NCBI GenBank assembly: GCA_019637335.1
Contig: JAHBVV010000003.1
Coordinates: forward strand, 186,001-250,000
DNA length: 64,000 nt
From: Candidatus Hydrogenedentota bacterium
Lineage (GTDB): Bacteria > Hydrogenedentota > Hydrogenedentia > Hydrogenedentales > JAEUWI01
Reading direction: 5' to 3'
Of the stretch, positions 24,575 to 32,939 are shown piece by piece (the first letter of the stretch is position 1; every line of letters starts with the position of its first letter). The notes beneath the pieces were generated by a model. It was not told the origin of the DNA and did no database searches. It worked only from the letters and a program-made list of their open reading frames with translations. The position numbers were made by a program, and so were the translations under genes.

Positions 24575-27500
24575 TCACTCAAACGCAATCTTCGCCAGAT
24601 AAATACTCGTCTTCTCCTCGTGGCTCGAGTAATACGTCATCCACAGCACATCCCCATGCCAGAGGAAGCCCGGATAGCTCGTGTCGCCGCCGCTCGGCAA
24701 CGTAATCACCGGCTGCAGCGCCGTCTCCGTCATGTACGCGAACACCGTCGTCGCCTTCCCCACATAATTCCGGAAGCCCGCCCACAGCGACCCATCCGGC
24801 AGGCGGATGAAATCCGGCCCGCCCGCGCGGAGGCCCGCGTTGTTCCAGTTCCAGTCCGTATACGGCGGCTTGCTCGTCCCGATATACGCACCCTGGTCCG
24901 CCTCCTCGCGCCGCGCCAGCAGCATCATTGTGTCGTCCGGCAGGAACCGCGCCGTCACCTCGAAGCGGTTGCCCGTAATATCCAGCACGGACCGGATCCG
25001 CCAGTTCACCCCATCCGCGCTCGTGTACAGCAACAGGCTGCGCGGGTCGTCCTCGCCCACCACGTAGTGGTTCGACACGCCCCACGCCACCCCGTCGCGC
25101 CACGTCACGCGCCAGAGCCAGTCGCCCGGGCTGCACACCCGCTGCGGCGCGCTCCAGTCCGTGCCGTTGCTCGAAAACGCCACGCGCGGCTGCCGGCCCA
25201 CCAGTTCGCCGCCCTCATAGTCCGAACCGCCCATGATCAGCATCAGCCGCTTGTCCGGCGTCACCGAAATCTTCGGATCCCGCAGGTCGATGCTGTCCTC
25301 GCTCAGCAACCCGCACGATTCCCACGCCGCGCCGTCCTTCGACCGGATAACCCGGATCAACCCGTCCGTCCCGACGTGGTTCTCCGCCTCGCGGAAGGTC
25401 ACATAGAAGTACTCGTCATGCCGCAGTATATCCGTAAACGCGTTGTGCGGCGCGCCGTCCCAGATCTTCTCCACCGACACCAGCGATGGCTGGCGGGGCA
25501 GCGGCGGCACAAACGGCGCCCGCGCGATCTTCCGGGGCTTCTCCACCCACTCGGGCGGACCGTACAGGCCCACCGCGCTCAAATCGATCGGCCTGAACCC
25601 GAGCGCCAGCGCGGGGGAGTCCGGAGCCAGCGTAAAGTCGGCCGCCTCCGCATTCCGGAACAACGGATTCGCAATAACGCTGTGCCGGTCGTGCCCCGCC
25701 GCCTGCCACTCCGTGAACGTGCGCTCCTTGAACGTGATCGGCCGCCCGCTCGTGTCCCAGTAGATATTGTGGTCCATCGTGAAGTTGTCGTTCTGCCAGT
25801 TGCTCCCCAGCAGCTGGCCGTTGTTGAAATACACGATGTTCCGCTCGAAGAAGAACGAATTGTGTTCCTCGTTCCGTGTTCGGATGATGTTCGGCGTGTG
25901 CGAAAATGCGAAGACGTTGTTCACCACCCGGTTGTCCCGGCCGTAGTGCTGGTGGAAGCCCCCCGTCCGCGTGTTGTACACCACGTTGTTCTCCAGCACG
26001 ATGTCCGTGCTGCCCTCGTCCGTGTACAACCCCCAGCCGCCATACAGCGCCGGGTGCGAAATCACATCGTGCACCAGGTTGTTCTTCACCTCCGTCCCCG
26101 GCGACACCCCCAGCAGGTACACGCCGCCCATGTCGTTGAGCTGGCTCCGCCCGATGTGGTGGATGTGGTTGAAGTTGATCTTGTTGTGATGCGCCGAGCT
26201 CGGATCGTAGCCCCACGACCAACCGACCGACACCCCCGTATAGCGAAAATCCGAAATCTCGTTGTGCGTTACCGCATTGTGCGAGGCGCGCCCGATCCAT
26301 ACCCCCACCGCCTCGCGCCACACCCGCCCGCCGTCGTGCAGGAAGTTGTTGTCGATTACATTATGGTCCGCCGCAAAGGCGTCACTCTCGGGGGAACTCC
26401 CCTCGCCAATCCGCACCCCACCCGCGCCGAGATCCGTCAGCTCGTTCCGGCGGACCGTCACGTGCTGCGATCCCGCCCGCAACCAGATGCCGTAGGTCCC
26501 CACATTCGCGATCCGGCAGTCCTCGATCAGGATATGCCGCGCGCCCGCCGTCTCGAAGGCCGCGTCCACACGGAACGCCGCCTGCGCGTCGCTGTGGCCC
26601 TCCGGCGCAATGGGATACTCGCAATGCCGCAGCTCCAGGCCCTGAAACTGGAGATGCTCCACAAACGCGCCGCTCGCCGGGTCGCCCTTCAGTACAATCA
26701 ACTGCCGCGCCTGCGGGATGGTCGCGCGGAAGCCCTCCAGCGTTTCGCCCTTCATCGGCATGTAGTAAATCTTGTTCGTCTTGCGGTTCAGATACCACTC
26801 GCCCGGCGTGTCCAGGGCCTCAAAGAGGTGCTCCACGTAGTAGCGCTGCTCCTTCTGCCACCGCGTGAAGTGCCAGCGCGCGGGACCGGTGAACTCGATG
26901 ATGTTCCGTTCCCAGTCGATGCTCTTGATGCGCAGGAGCGAGGTGCCCCACGAGTGAAACACCACCACGATCGCGTCATTGAGCGATTCCCAGCGTTGGA
27001 GCTGCTCCGGATTGAAGGCGAACTTCGTCGCACTCGGCGTCTCCTTGCCATCGGCGCCTGTTTCCATCACCGGTCCCGTGGTGTAGAAAAATTCGCTGTC
27101 CAGGGGCTCGTCCCCCGCTGGATTAGTTTCGTTGGGAATCCGCGCGGGTGTGCGACGGGCATCACCGACCCAGAGCTCGTGGAAATCCTTCACGGCGGCC
27201 TCCGCCGGCAGGTCCGCCACCCAGAAGTCGCCCTCCTGGCGCCATCCGGTAATTTGCATGCCGCCGGAAATGATTGGCGTCTCACCGGTGTAGGCGCGGT
27301 AGCTGATTGGTGCATTCGCCGTACCCGAGTCGTCCGGCGTGAAGGTGATTGCCTCCGCAATTTGATATAGCCCGCCGCGCAGGTAGACGTTGACCGCTTC
27401 GGTGAGCCCGCCGGCCGCTTTGCGTTCGCGGATGAGGTCCCGCGCGCGCTGCACGGTCTTCACCGGGCCGTCCGAGGCCTCGGCGTTGGCGTCGGCGAGC

Positions 27501-27622
27501 GAGCCCGACCAGGCGTCGTTGCCCGCGGGAGAGACGAAGTAGTGTATTTCGGCGCGGGCGGCGGGTGTCAGCGAGCAGGACAACAACAGGGCGAGCAAGA
27601 GCAGTGTGGAACGGTTATTCAT
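24575..27622 (-). CDS. Large secreted protein: parallel beta-helix plus BNR propeller
   Basis: 1015 residues from ATG 27622 (AAGGAG upstream) with a Sec signal ending near ARA. Residues about 20-690 are a right-handed beta-helix of the pectate-lyase / DUF1565 kind: FVSPAGNDAWSGS start, then repeated strands with Asn ladders (HNVIDNNFLHDGG, HNAVTHNEISDF, ENNVVYNTRTGGF, NRVVNNVFAFS). From about residue 705 a BNR/sialidase-like propeller begins at VEKIWDGAPHNAF and continues to the end with Asp boxes (SKDGAAWESC, SADGVNWRI). That second part is paralogous to the separate gene at 20677-21780. It probably degrades or binds complex polysaccharides outside the cell. I cannot assign a CAZy class safely. 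Confidence 0.75.
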   Translation of the reverse strand: MNNRSTLLLLALLLSCSLTPAARAEIHYFVSPAGNDAWSGSLADANAEASDGPVKTVQRARDLIRERKAAGGLTEAVNVYLRGGLYQIAEAITFTPDDSGTANAPISYRAYTGETPIISGGMQITGWRQEGDFWVADLPAEAAVKDFHELWVGDARRTPARIPNETNPAGDEPLDSEFFYTTGPVMETGADGKETPSATKFAFNPEQLQRWESLNDAIVVVFHSWGTSLLRIKSIDWERNIIEFTGPARWHFTRWQKEQRYYVEHLFEALDTPGEWYLNRKTNKIYYMPMKGETLEGFRATIPQARQLIVLKGDPASGAFVEHLQFQGLELRHCEYPIAPEGHSDAQAAFRVDAAFETAGARHILIEDCRIANVGTYGIWLRAGSQHVTVRRNELTDLGAGGVRIGEGSSPESDAFAADHNVIDNNFLHDGGRVWREAVGVWIGRASHNAVTHNEISDFRYTGVSVGWSWGYDPSSAHHNKINFNHIHHIGRSQLNDMGGVYLLGVSPGTEVKNNLVHDVISHPALYGGWGLYTDEGSTDIVLENNVVYNTRTGGFHQHYGRDNRVVNNVFAFSHTPNIIRTRNEEHNSFFFERNIVYFNNGQLLGSNWQNDNFTMDHNIYWDTSGRPITFKERTFTEWQAAGHDRHSVIANPLFRNAEAADFTLAPDSPALALGFRPIDLSAVGLYGPPEWVEKPRKIARAPFVPPLPRQPSLVSVEKIWDGAPHNAFTDILRHDEYFYVTFREAENHVGTDGLIRVIRSKDGAAWESCGLLSEDSIDLRDPKISVTPDKRLMLIMGGSDYEGGELVGRQPRVAFSSNGTDWSAPQRVCSPGDWLWRVTWRDGVAWGVSNHYVVGEDDPRSLLLYTSADGVNWRIRSVLDITGNRFEVTARFLPDDTMMLLARREEADQGAYIGTSKPPYTDWNWNNAGLRAGGPDFIRLPDGSLWAGFRNYVGKATTVFAYMTETALQPVITLPSGGDTSYPGFLWHGDVLWMTYYSSHEEKTSIYLAKIAFE

Positions 27623-27740
27623 GGGGGAACTCCTTCGGTGGGAACGAAAGGCCATTATGCAACTCGAGGCGGGGGGGCGTGCAAGGTCTACATGAGCGAC
27701 GAGCGACGCTCGGGCCCAATCCACCGTTGACCAGCCGCGT

Positions 27741-28346
27741 TTATTCGCGATCCTCGCCGTCTCGTTTACGGACAGCTCGTGCGATTAGCGGGGCCATCTT
27801 CTCCAGTCCATGGATAGTCAGGTCCCCCTGCTCGTACAATTCCAGCCACGCCCGTCGCAGGCGGATAACCCGTTCGTCATCACGGAGGCCAAGGCGGAGG
27901 AGGGTGAACTCGGCACGCGCCTTAAGCTCGGAGGGAACACGATCCGTCACAATTACCTGAAGTGAAGGCAGCAGCAGTTCGAACCACTCGTCCTTGAGGG
28001 CGAAGGGGTCCAGAATTTGCGGTTCGCCTTGCTTCCGGTGGCTTTTCAGGTTGTTCATCAGCGCCTTGCAGGGGCGGTAGTTGCTCCACTCGTAAGCGAG
28101 GGATATATCCTCTTTACAGCCCACGTAGTGATCGACCTGTTCGTCACCGACTGCGAACATGGCGCAGTACGCGCACAGATTGTCGAAGCCTTTAAGGAGC
28201 TCCGGGCGGAAGGGGGACCAGTAGTCGTACGGTCGGGTGGCATTCGGGTGGCCCGCCAGCCATCGGGCACCCGGCTTCCTGCATTTCTCGTCGAACTCGA
28301 CCGGTTCCGCAACTGGGCTAAACCTGATCATTTCCACGGTCCCCAT
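27741..28346 (-). CDS. HNH endonuclease, PtuB-like, of a Septu-like pair
   Basis: About 201 residues (ATG 28346, alternative ATG 28331). The segment NLCAYCAMFAVGDEQVDHYV has the zinc-binding CxxC and the DH of an HNH nuclease, and EWSNYRPCKALMNNLKSH provides the Asn and the second half of the beta-beta-alpha-metal fold. The last His of classical HNH is not evident. This resembles PtuB / TIGR02646-type nucleases that accompany an ATPase in Septu and retron-Septu defence systems. Its start overlaps the 3' end of the ATPase gene by 14 or 29 bases, so translation is coupled. Composition is less GC-rich than its flanks, consistent with lateral acquisition. Confidence 0.65.
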   Translation of the reverse strand: MGTVEMIRFSPVAEPVEFDEKCRKPGARWLAGHPNATRPYDYWSPFRPELLKGFDNLCAYCAMFAVGDEQVDHYVGCKEDISLAYEWSNYRPCKALMNNLKSHRKQGEPQILDPFALKDEWFELLLPSLQVIVTDRVPSELKARAEFTLLRLGLRDDERVIRLRRAWLELYEQGDLTIHGLEKMAPLIARAVRKRDGEDRE

Positions 28347-29637
28347 TGCTGACTATCCAACGAGGCCAAAATGGGTCGTGGGTGGGTAGCACGCGTAGCA
28401 ATTCCTTCTGTATTGATTCACGGTTTGTAAACTTGGGTTGCGGTTCCTCAACGGACCCCCGCATGTATGCCTCGGCGGCCTCGATGGCAATCTCGGCGTC
28501 TTTCGAGCGCGCTTGCTCCAGCCCGAACACCTCGGATACCAGCCATCCCACCGCGTCTCCTTGCGGCGCCCATTGCATTTCATCCACGCGGATGTCGCCA
28601 TCGCGTACGTCAAAATGAAATACCTTGTCGGAATGTTCGCTGTATTCCGGCTCGATAGACGCCATAACCAGGGGCGCATGCGTCGAAGCGATGACCTGAA
28701 CGGAAGGAAGCTCTTCACCGGCGCGAATCGCCCCCTCCGTACCAAGTCCTTTCATGACACGAAGCACGGCAGGCAGGAGTACACGCTGCCATTGGGGGTG
28801 CAAGTGAAGTTCCACTTCGTCGATGAGTACGGTAAATCTATGCGTGGGGTTATCGCCCAGAAGTTTACAAGCGTTTACATGCTCCAGATGGGCCCAGGTG
28901 ATGAGGTAGGCCAAAGCGAGGATGCGCTTTACTCCCGCCGAAGCAAGCGTCACGGGGACTGGCCCATAGGGCGTTTCCAGCGTTGGAATTTCCCTCACGT
29001 CACTGAGGGAAATACGCGTCATTTCTCCAAGCTTCATCCAATCACTTTGGTGTGGCGTCAACTTGGAGAGCACGTCGTGGAGTAGTTGGTACTCAAGCTG
29101 GCCTCTATCGCGCCAGGTCTTCCAGTCACTGAGCAAACCTTCACAGTAGACGTTTCCATCTCCGCGCAAGCCGTTCCATATGTCATTCATATCGAAATCG
29201 AAGGACTTGGGACGGTCAGGATCCTCAAAATTCCGCGCGGACCGCTTCTTCCAGTAGTTTCGCGCGGGATCCCACAAAGAATAGCCGCCGTCAATCCGGA
29301 GGTAGAGCACCAGGCCGGGATTCGCGGGACGTGCCTGTTTCAGTGGCCATACCTCACGTTCCGAATCAAATTTGCTGGAATGAGCCATATCCCGACCACT
29401 CTTGGAGTCGAAGGAATATGTGATCGAAGCCTCTCGCCGCTTGCCGTTCAATGGCCAAGCCATCGACTGCCGCTCGTCTTTGCCGGGCCAGGTCTGGGTC
29501 AGCGCCCACCACGCAACGTCCAGGACGAAGGTCTTCCCCAAGCTGTTGTTACCGGTGAGGAGATTGAGTCGTGGCCCGAAATCCAGTCGCATCGACGCAG
29601 CCGGGCCAACATTGGTCAAATCCAGGTGATTCAGCAT
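28318..29637 (-). CDS. AAA/ABC-type ATPase, PtuA-like, of a Septu-like pair
   Basis: About 439 residues. ATG 29637 is preferred (GGAG eight bases upstream and a family-like start MLNHLDLTNVGP), with 29670 as an alternative. Walker A is GNNSLGKT (29-36). ABC-like signature SAGVKRILALAY, Walker B FTVLIDEVELHLHP and switch His in IASTHAPLVMAS follow, as in RecF/OLD-type ATPases that act with nucleases. With the overlapping HNH gene this makes the two-gene layout of Septu. Mechanism by analogy: the ATPase senses phage or nucleotide state and licenses the nuclease. No reverse transcriptase is encoded nearby. Confidence 0.65.
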   Translation of the reverse strand: MLNHLDLTNVGPAASMRLDFGPRLNLLTGNNSLGKTFVLDVAWWALTQTWPGKDERQSMAWPLNGKRREASITYSFDSKSGRDMAHSSKFDSEREVWPLKQARPANPGLVLYLRIDGGYSLWDPARNYWKKRSARNFEDPDRPKSFDFDMNDIWNGLRGDGNVYCEGLLSDWKTWRDRGQLEYQLLHDVLSKLTPHQSDWMKLGEMTRISLSDVREIPTLETPYGPVPVTLASAGVKRILALAYLITWAHLEHVNACKLLGDNPTHRFTVLIDEVELHLHPQWQRVLLPAVLRVMKGLGTEGAIRAGEELPSVQVIASTHAPLVMASIEPEYSEHSDKVFHFDVRDGDIRVDEMQWAPQGDAVGWLVSEVFGLEQARSKDAEIAIEAAEAYMRGSVEEPQPKFTNRESIQKELLRVLPTHDPFWPRWIVSNGDRGNDQV

Positions 29638-29705
29638 GCCTTCACTCCACACAGCGGTTTTCACGATCATACCGGATTACATGCGGCTCCCGAAAGCTGT
29701 CCCCC

Positions 29706-30133
29706 TTAAAAAGTAGAAGGCCGGGTGATCGTTGCAATCACCCGGCCATTCTTGGCTTCTTCCGATGGGCCTAGGCTAATGTCTGGCTGGACATCGGCTC
29801 GGAAGAAGTGGGGGCCCGCCTTCAGGTAGGTTGGGCAGCAGTGAACCGGCGGGCCCGCAGGCAGTGAGTCGAATCACGCAAGAATTGCGTGATGGTGAGG
29901 AGCAAAAGAAACCGGCTGTCCGGCCGGAACGGGGCGATGGCGGCCCACACTTCCGGGTGTGTTCAGCGTTTGCGAGGCGTTTTCGCGGACAGCCGGTATT
30001 TCGGCACGGGACCAATCCACGAAACCGCTCGCGGAGACCGCTCTCGCGGGCTTCGTTCTCGGTATGTGGTGCGCGGTGAATCATGGTCCAGTGCTCGTAA
30101 GGTTTTCCCGGTCTCCCGGGGGCTTGTCTTCAA
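29706..30133 (-). ncRNA. Candidate structured RNA / leader upstream of the ATPase-HNH pair
   Basis: No credible protein is encoded, but this stretch holds at least eight inverted repeats. Among them are a perfect 12-bp pair (29911-29922 with 29986-29997) enclosing a CACAC/GTGTG hairpin, a 9-bp GC pair (29812-29820 with 29848-29856), TCACGCAA-GAA-TTGCGTGA (29874-29892), a 10-bp pair (29756-29765 with 29799-29808), and two stems that on the minus strand carry GAGA (GNRA) loops (30038-30049 and 30107-30120). It ends in an intrinsic terminator on the minus strand. A TATAGA box (30140-30145) could serve as -10, but no good -35 is seen. The signatures of RNase P RNA, tmRNA, SRP RNA and 6S RNA are not found. 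It may be a free RNA or an attenuating 5' leader of the ATPase gene 70 bases downstream. Confidence 0.45.
29708..29747 (-). terminator. Intrinsic terminator after the candidate RNA
   Basis: A perfect 11-bp stem (GGCCGGGTGAT / ATCACCCGGCC, 29719-29747) with a seven-base loop. On the minus strand it is followed by TTCTACTTTTT. It lies about 70 bases before the ATPase start codon, so it either ends a separate RNA or acts as an attenuator. Confidence 0.75.
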
Positions 30134-30478
30134 CTGTCTTCTATAGCGCATAAGTTATGCCAACGATGGCGTAAAGCGGAAAAACAATCATAACCTGTTT
30201 AAAATAAATAGGTTGGCAATATTTGAGCCCGCGCGGTGATCTCCGCCACGATGCGCGCAATGAACACTCCTGCACAGGCAAAAGTGTTCGATTGCGCGCC
30301 CTGAATACACTTCCCCACCGCGCCCTGCCGCCGGGGATCACGCGGATCGCCAATCAGGCCCCGCAACCCCCCGGCGACGACCCGGAAGAACGGGCGTTCG
30401 CCACCGTTGAGCTTGCAAAAAAAGGCCCCGTCGCGTACCATCATCGCAAATTCAGGTCATACCGCAGTGAGAAGCCCC
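29748..30478. other. Structured, partly AT-rich spacer
   Basis: Besides the candidate RNA, it contains the perfect palindrome GCATAAGTTATGC (30148-30160) near the putative RNA promoter, an AT-rich patch at 30170-30225, and a 16-bp interrupted hairpin at 30253-30299. It separates the minus-strand defence-like genes from the plus-strand hemolysin III gene. Confidence 0.55.
30253..30299. repeat. Long interrupted hairpin
   Basis: GCGCGCAAT plus GAACACT (30253-30268) pair with AGTGTTC and ATTGCGCGC (30283-30299). This gives 16 paired bases with one bulge and a 14-base loop containing CCTG..CAGG. No T-tract follows, so it is not an ordinary terminator. Confidence 0.7.
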
Positions 30479-31150
30479 ATGCCCCCCGAACTCGACTATT
30501 CCCCCGGCGAAGAAATCGCCAACAGCATCACCCACGGCGTCGGAGCGCTGCTGAGCGTCGCCGGCCTCACCGTCCTGCTCGTCTACGCCGCCATGGCGGC
30601 CGATCCCTGGGTCACCGCCGGCGTCGCCGTCTTCGGCGCCACGCTCGTGCTCATGTATCTCGCCTCCACCCTGTACCACGCCTTCCCCCAGCCCGGCGTC
30701 AAGCGCGTATTCCGCAAGCTCGACCACTGCGCCATCTACCTGCTCATCGCCGGTACCTACACCCCCTTCCTGCTCGTGCACCTGCGCGGCCCCTGGGGAT
30801 GGAGCCTCTTCGCCTTCCTCTGGTCCGCCGCCGTGGCCGGTTGCTGTTTCAAGGTGCTCTTCATCGACAAGGGCGCGCACCTCCACTGGTGGGACAAGGT
30901 CTCCACCGCGCTCTACATCGCCATGGGCTGGGCGATCATCCTCGCGCTCAAGCCCGCGCTCGAAATGATCCCGCATCCCGCCCTCCTCCTCATGGCCCTC
31001 GGCGGATTCGCGTACACCGGCGGCGTCGCCTTCTACCTCTGGCAGCGCCTGCCCTACAACCACGCCGTGTGGCACCTCTTCGTCCTCGCCGGCAGCACCC
31101 TCCACTTCTTCGCCGTCTTCTACTTCATCATCCCCCGCCCCGCCGGCTGA
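30479..31150 (+). CDS. Hemolysin III family (PAQR) membrane protein
   Basis: A 223-residue seven-helix protein. The three PAQR motifs are present: NSITHGVGALLS near the N-terminus, STLYHAF then DHCAIYLLIAGTYTP, and NHAVWHLFVLAGS at the end. The His and Asp residues of these motifs form the Zn2+ site of the superfamily. Bacterial members are called hemolysin III / YqfA, although a membrane-hydrolase or lipid-homeostasis role is more likely than haemolysis. ATG 30479 is chosen because earlier in-frame ATGs add a non-conserved tail. Confidence 0.88.
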   Translation: MPPELDYSPGEEIANSITHGVGALLSVAGLTVLLVYAAMAADPWVTAGVAVFGATLVLMYLASTLYHAFPQPGVKRVFRKLDHCAIYLLIAGTYTPFLLVHLRGPWGWSLFAFLWSAAVAGCCFKVLFIDKGAHLHWWDKVSTALYIAMGWAIILALKPALEMIPHPALLLMALGGFAYTGGVAFYLWQRLPYNHAVWHLFVLAGSTLHFFAVFYFIIPRPAG

Positions 31151-31198
31151 TCCGCCCGAACCGCCAACACACGCCGAAAGTCCGCCGCGTCAGCGTTC

Positions 31199-31244
31199 GT
31201 GCCACGCGATGGCGCCCCAGCGCCTTCGTGTGCCTGGAGCAACA
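31199..31244. repeat. 47-bp intergenic repeat, copy 2
   Basis: Shares GTGCCACGCGAT at the left and CGTG-GCCTGGAGCAACA at the right with 16959-17005. The middle is replaced by a different CGCC/GGCG-type hairpin. Confidence 0.6.
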
Positions 31245-31260
31245 GTTACCCAACGCCACC

Positions 31261-31439
31261 AGCGCCACCCTGAACGAGCGGCGCAACAGGAGGTTGGGAA
31301 TCCTGCCAGACCAAAAGGGACGTACCCGCGCACATACGCCACACGTTGCCCATCTGGCCTGGCGTCAAGCCGGATCCACTCGGCCCAGCGCCACCCAGAA
31401 CGAGCGGCGCAACAGGAGGTCCGTCATCCTTGTCTGACC
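31261..31439. repeat. Direct repeat pair separated by about 70 bases
   Basis: The segment starting AGCGCCACCC and continuing with GAACGAGCGGCGCAACAGG is present at 31261-31312 and again at 31386-31439. Their ends diverge (CTGCCAGACC versus TTGTCTGACC). Confidence 0.7.
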
Positions 31440-31461
31440 AGCACCCCACACCCCCACCCAA

Positions 31462-31496
31462 ACAAAAAAGCCGGACGCCCTGAAAGACGTCCGGCC
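31462..31496 (-). terminator. Intrinsic terminator of the aminotransferase gene
   Basis: GCCGGACG (31470-31477) pairs with CGTCCGGC (31488-31495). On the minus strand the stem is followed by TTTTTTGTTTG, directly downstream of the aminotransferase stop. Confidence 0.85.
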
Positions 31497-31521
31497 AAAG
31501 ACTCAATATCACCTGCTCAAA

Positions 31522-32712
31522 TCACAGCACGCTCGCGATCGCGTCACAGAGCGGCCCCATGTTGTCCGGCGTCATCCCCGCCACATTAATGCGCCCGGAA
31601 CCCACGATATAAATCGCATACTTCTCGCGAAGCACGTTCACCTGATCCTTGTTCAGACCCGAGAACGAAAACATTCCGTTCTGCGTCGAAATGAACGAGA
31701 AATCCTGCGCCACCCCCTTCGCCTTGAGCGATTCCACGAATAGATCGCGCATCGACTGTATACGGTCGCGCATGGCGTCCAGCTCCGAAATCCAAAGCGC
31801 GCGCAACGCCGGATCATTCAGGATCGTCGTCACGATCGCCCCGCCATGGAACGGCGGGTTCGAATAATTCGCGCGGATCGACTTCTCCACATGGCTGAAG
31901 GCCGACGCGGCCACATCCGCACTCGCGCCCACCAGCGTCATCGCGCCCACGCGTTCATTGTATAGCCCGAAATTCTTTGAGAACGAGCTGCAAACCAGCA
32001 ACTCGCGGCCAGCGGAGCAGAAGGCCCGCAACCCGGCCGCGTCCTCTTCCAGGCCGCGCGCGAAGCCCTGGTACGCAAAGTCGAACAACGGCAGCAGGCC
32101 CTTCTCGAGCGTCAGCGCCGCCAGCGCCTCCCACTGCGCCTGATCCGGATCCATCCCGCTCGGGTTGTGGCAGCATCCATGCAGCAGGACCACGTCGCCC
32201 GCCGGCGCGCTTTCCAGCGCCGCTGTCATCCCCGCAAAATCCAGGCACTTGCCGGCCGCATCGTAATACGGATACGACTTCGTCTCCAGGCCCGCCGCCT
32301 CGAAAATCGCATTGTGGTTCGCCCACGTCGGGTTGCTCAGCCAGATCGCCGCTCCCGGGAACTGCTGCCGGATGAAATCCCCGGCTACCCGAAGCGCCCC
32401 CGTACCCCCTGGCGTCTGCGCGGTGTGCGCCCGGTTCGACGTCACAATTTCGTGGTCCGCGCCAAACAGCAGTTCCTTCACGCACGCCGCATACGCCGGG
32501 CTGCCCGGAATGCTCAGGTAGCTCTTCGACTTCTCCTCGGCCAGCAGCTTCTCCTCGGCCCGCTTTACCGATTCCAGGATGGGCGTCTGGTTCTTTTCAT
32601 CCTTGTACACGCCCACGCCCAGGTTGATCTTGTGCGGCGCCGGATCCTTCTTGAATGCCTCGGTCAGGCCCAGAATTGCGTCGGCCGGAGCCATGGAGAG
32701 TCGTTCAAACAC
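31522..32712 (-). CDS. Aspartate/aromatic aminotransferase (class I, AspC/TyrB group)
   Basis: A 396-residue class I PLP enzyme of the AspC/TyrB subfamily. It shows [11 protein letters not shown] at the start, [13 protein letters not shown] (PLP-binding Asn), [10 protein letters not shown], the Schiff-base Lys in [15 protein letters not shown] and the C-terminal SGRINVAGM with the substrate-carboxylate Arg. It converts aspartate or aromatic amino acids and 2-oxoglutarate to the oxo-acids and glutamate. Aromatic-pathway genes (aroK-aroC, aroE) are elsewhere in the window, but not in the same operon. It is monocistronic, with a clear terminator. Confidence 0.92.
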   Translation of the reverse strand: MFERLSMAPADAILGLTEAFKKDPAPHKINLGVGVYKDEKNQTPILESVKRAEEKLLAEEKSKSYLSIPGSPAYAACVKELLFGADHEIVTSNRAHTAQTPGGTGALRVAGDFIRQQFPGAAIWLSNPTWANHNAIFEAAGLETKSYPYYDAAGKCLDFAGMTAALESAPAGDVVLLHGCCHNPSGMDPDQAQWEALAALTLEKGLLPLFDFAYQGFARGLEEDAAGLRAFCSAGRELLVCSSFSKNFGLYNERVGAMTLVGASADVAASAFSHVEKSIRANYSNPPFHGGAIVTTILNDPALRALWISELDAMRDRIQSMRDLFVESLKAKGVAQDFSFISTQNGMFSFSGLNKDQVNVLREKYAIYIVGSGRINVAGMTPDNMGPLCDAIASVL

Positions 32713-32939
32713 CGTGGGATCCTTTCGTGCGCCCCATCGCGCCCGGGGGGGGGCGTGGGGCTTGCGGTTGGCATGGTTGTTCGCCGCTCCCGTAGACTGC
32801 GTCAGGCGGGCGGGCGGCGAAAGTGGAATTCGAAGAGACGAGGTTGGACGGCGGCGCGATCAATGCCCGCACGCGTCCGCGACCCCGGGCCACGGCGGCT
32901 TCCCCATCCCGCATCGTGGCTTCGGGTATGATACCGAAT

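Larger units (their letters stand above)
31151..31521. other. Repeat-bearing spacer
   Basis: 370 bases between convergent genes. It holds copy 2 of the 47-bp repeat (31199-31244), two copies of a roughly 53-base repeat (31261-31312 and 31386-31439), and the terminator of the aminotransferase gene. Confidence 0.65.

Noticed and set aside
24620-27370. 916-codon open frame on the plus strand antisense to the beta-helix/BNR gene
   Set aside because: It is extremely Arg/His/Val-rich with no fold-like features and lies wholly inside a well-supported gene.
29776-30084. 102-codon open frame in the candidate RNA region
   Set aside because: No ribosome-binding site, Arg/Pro/Ser/Cys-rich composition, and its DNA is dominated by inverted repeats, which fits RNA structure better than a protein.
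29706-30133. RNase P RNA, tmRNA, SRP RNA or 6S RNA
   Set aside because: I looked on both strands for the GAGGAAAGTCC and ACAGAACCCGGC boxes of RNase P, the tmRNA ends, and the GGAAGG-AGCAGC SRP loop, and found none. The region is also in an unlikely, low-GC context beside defence-like genes.
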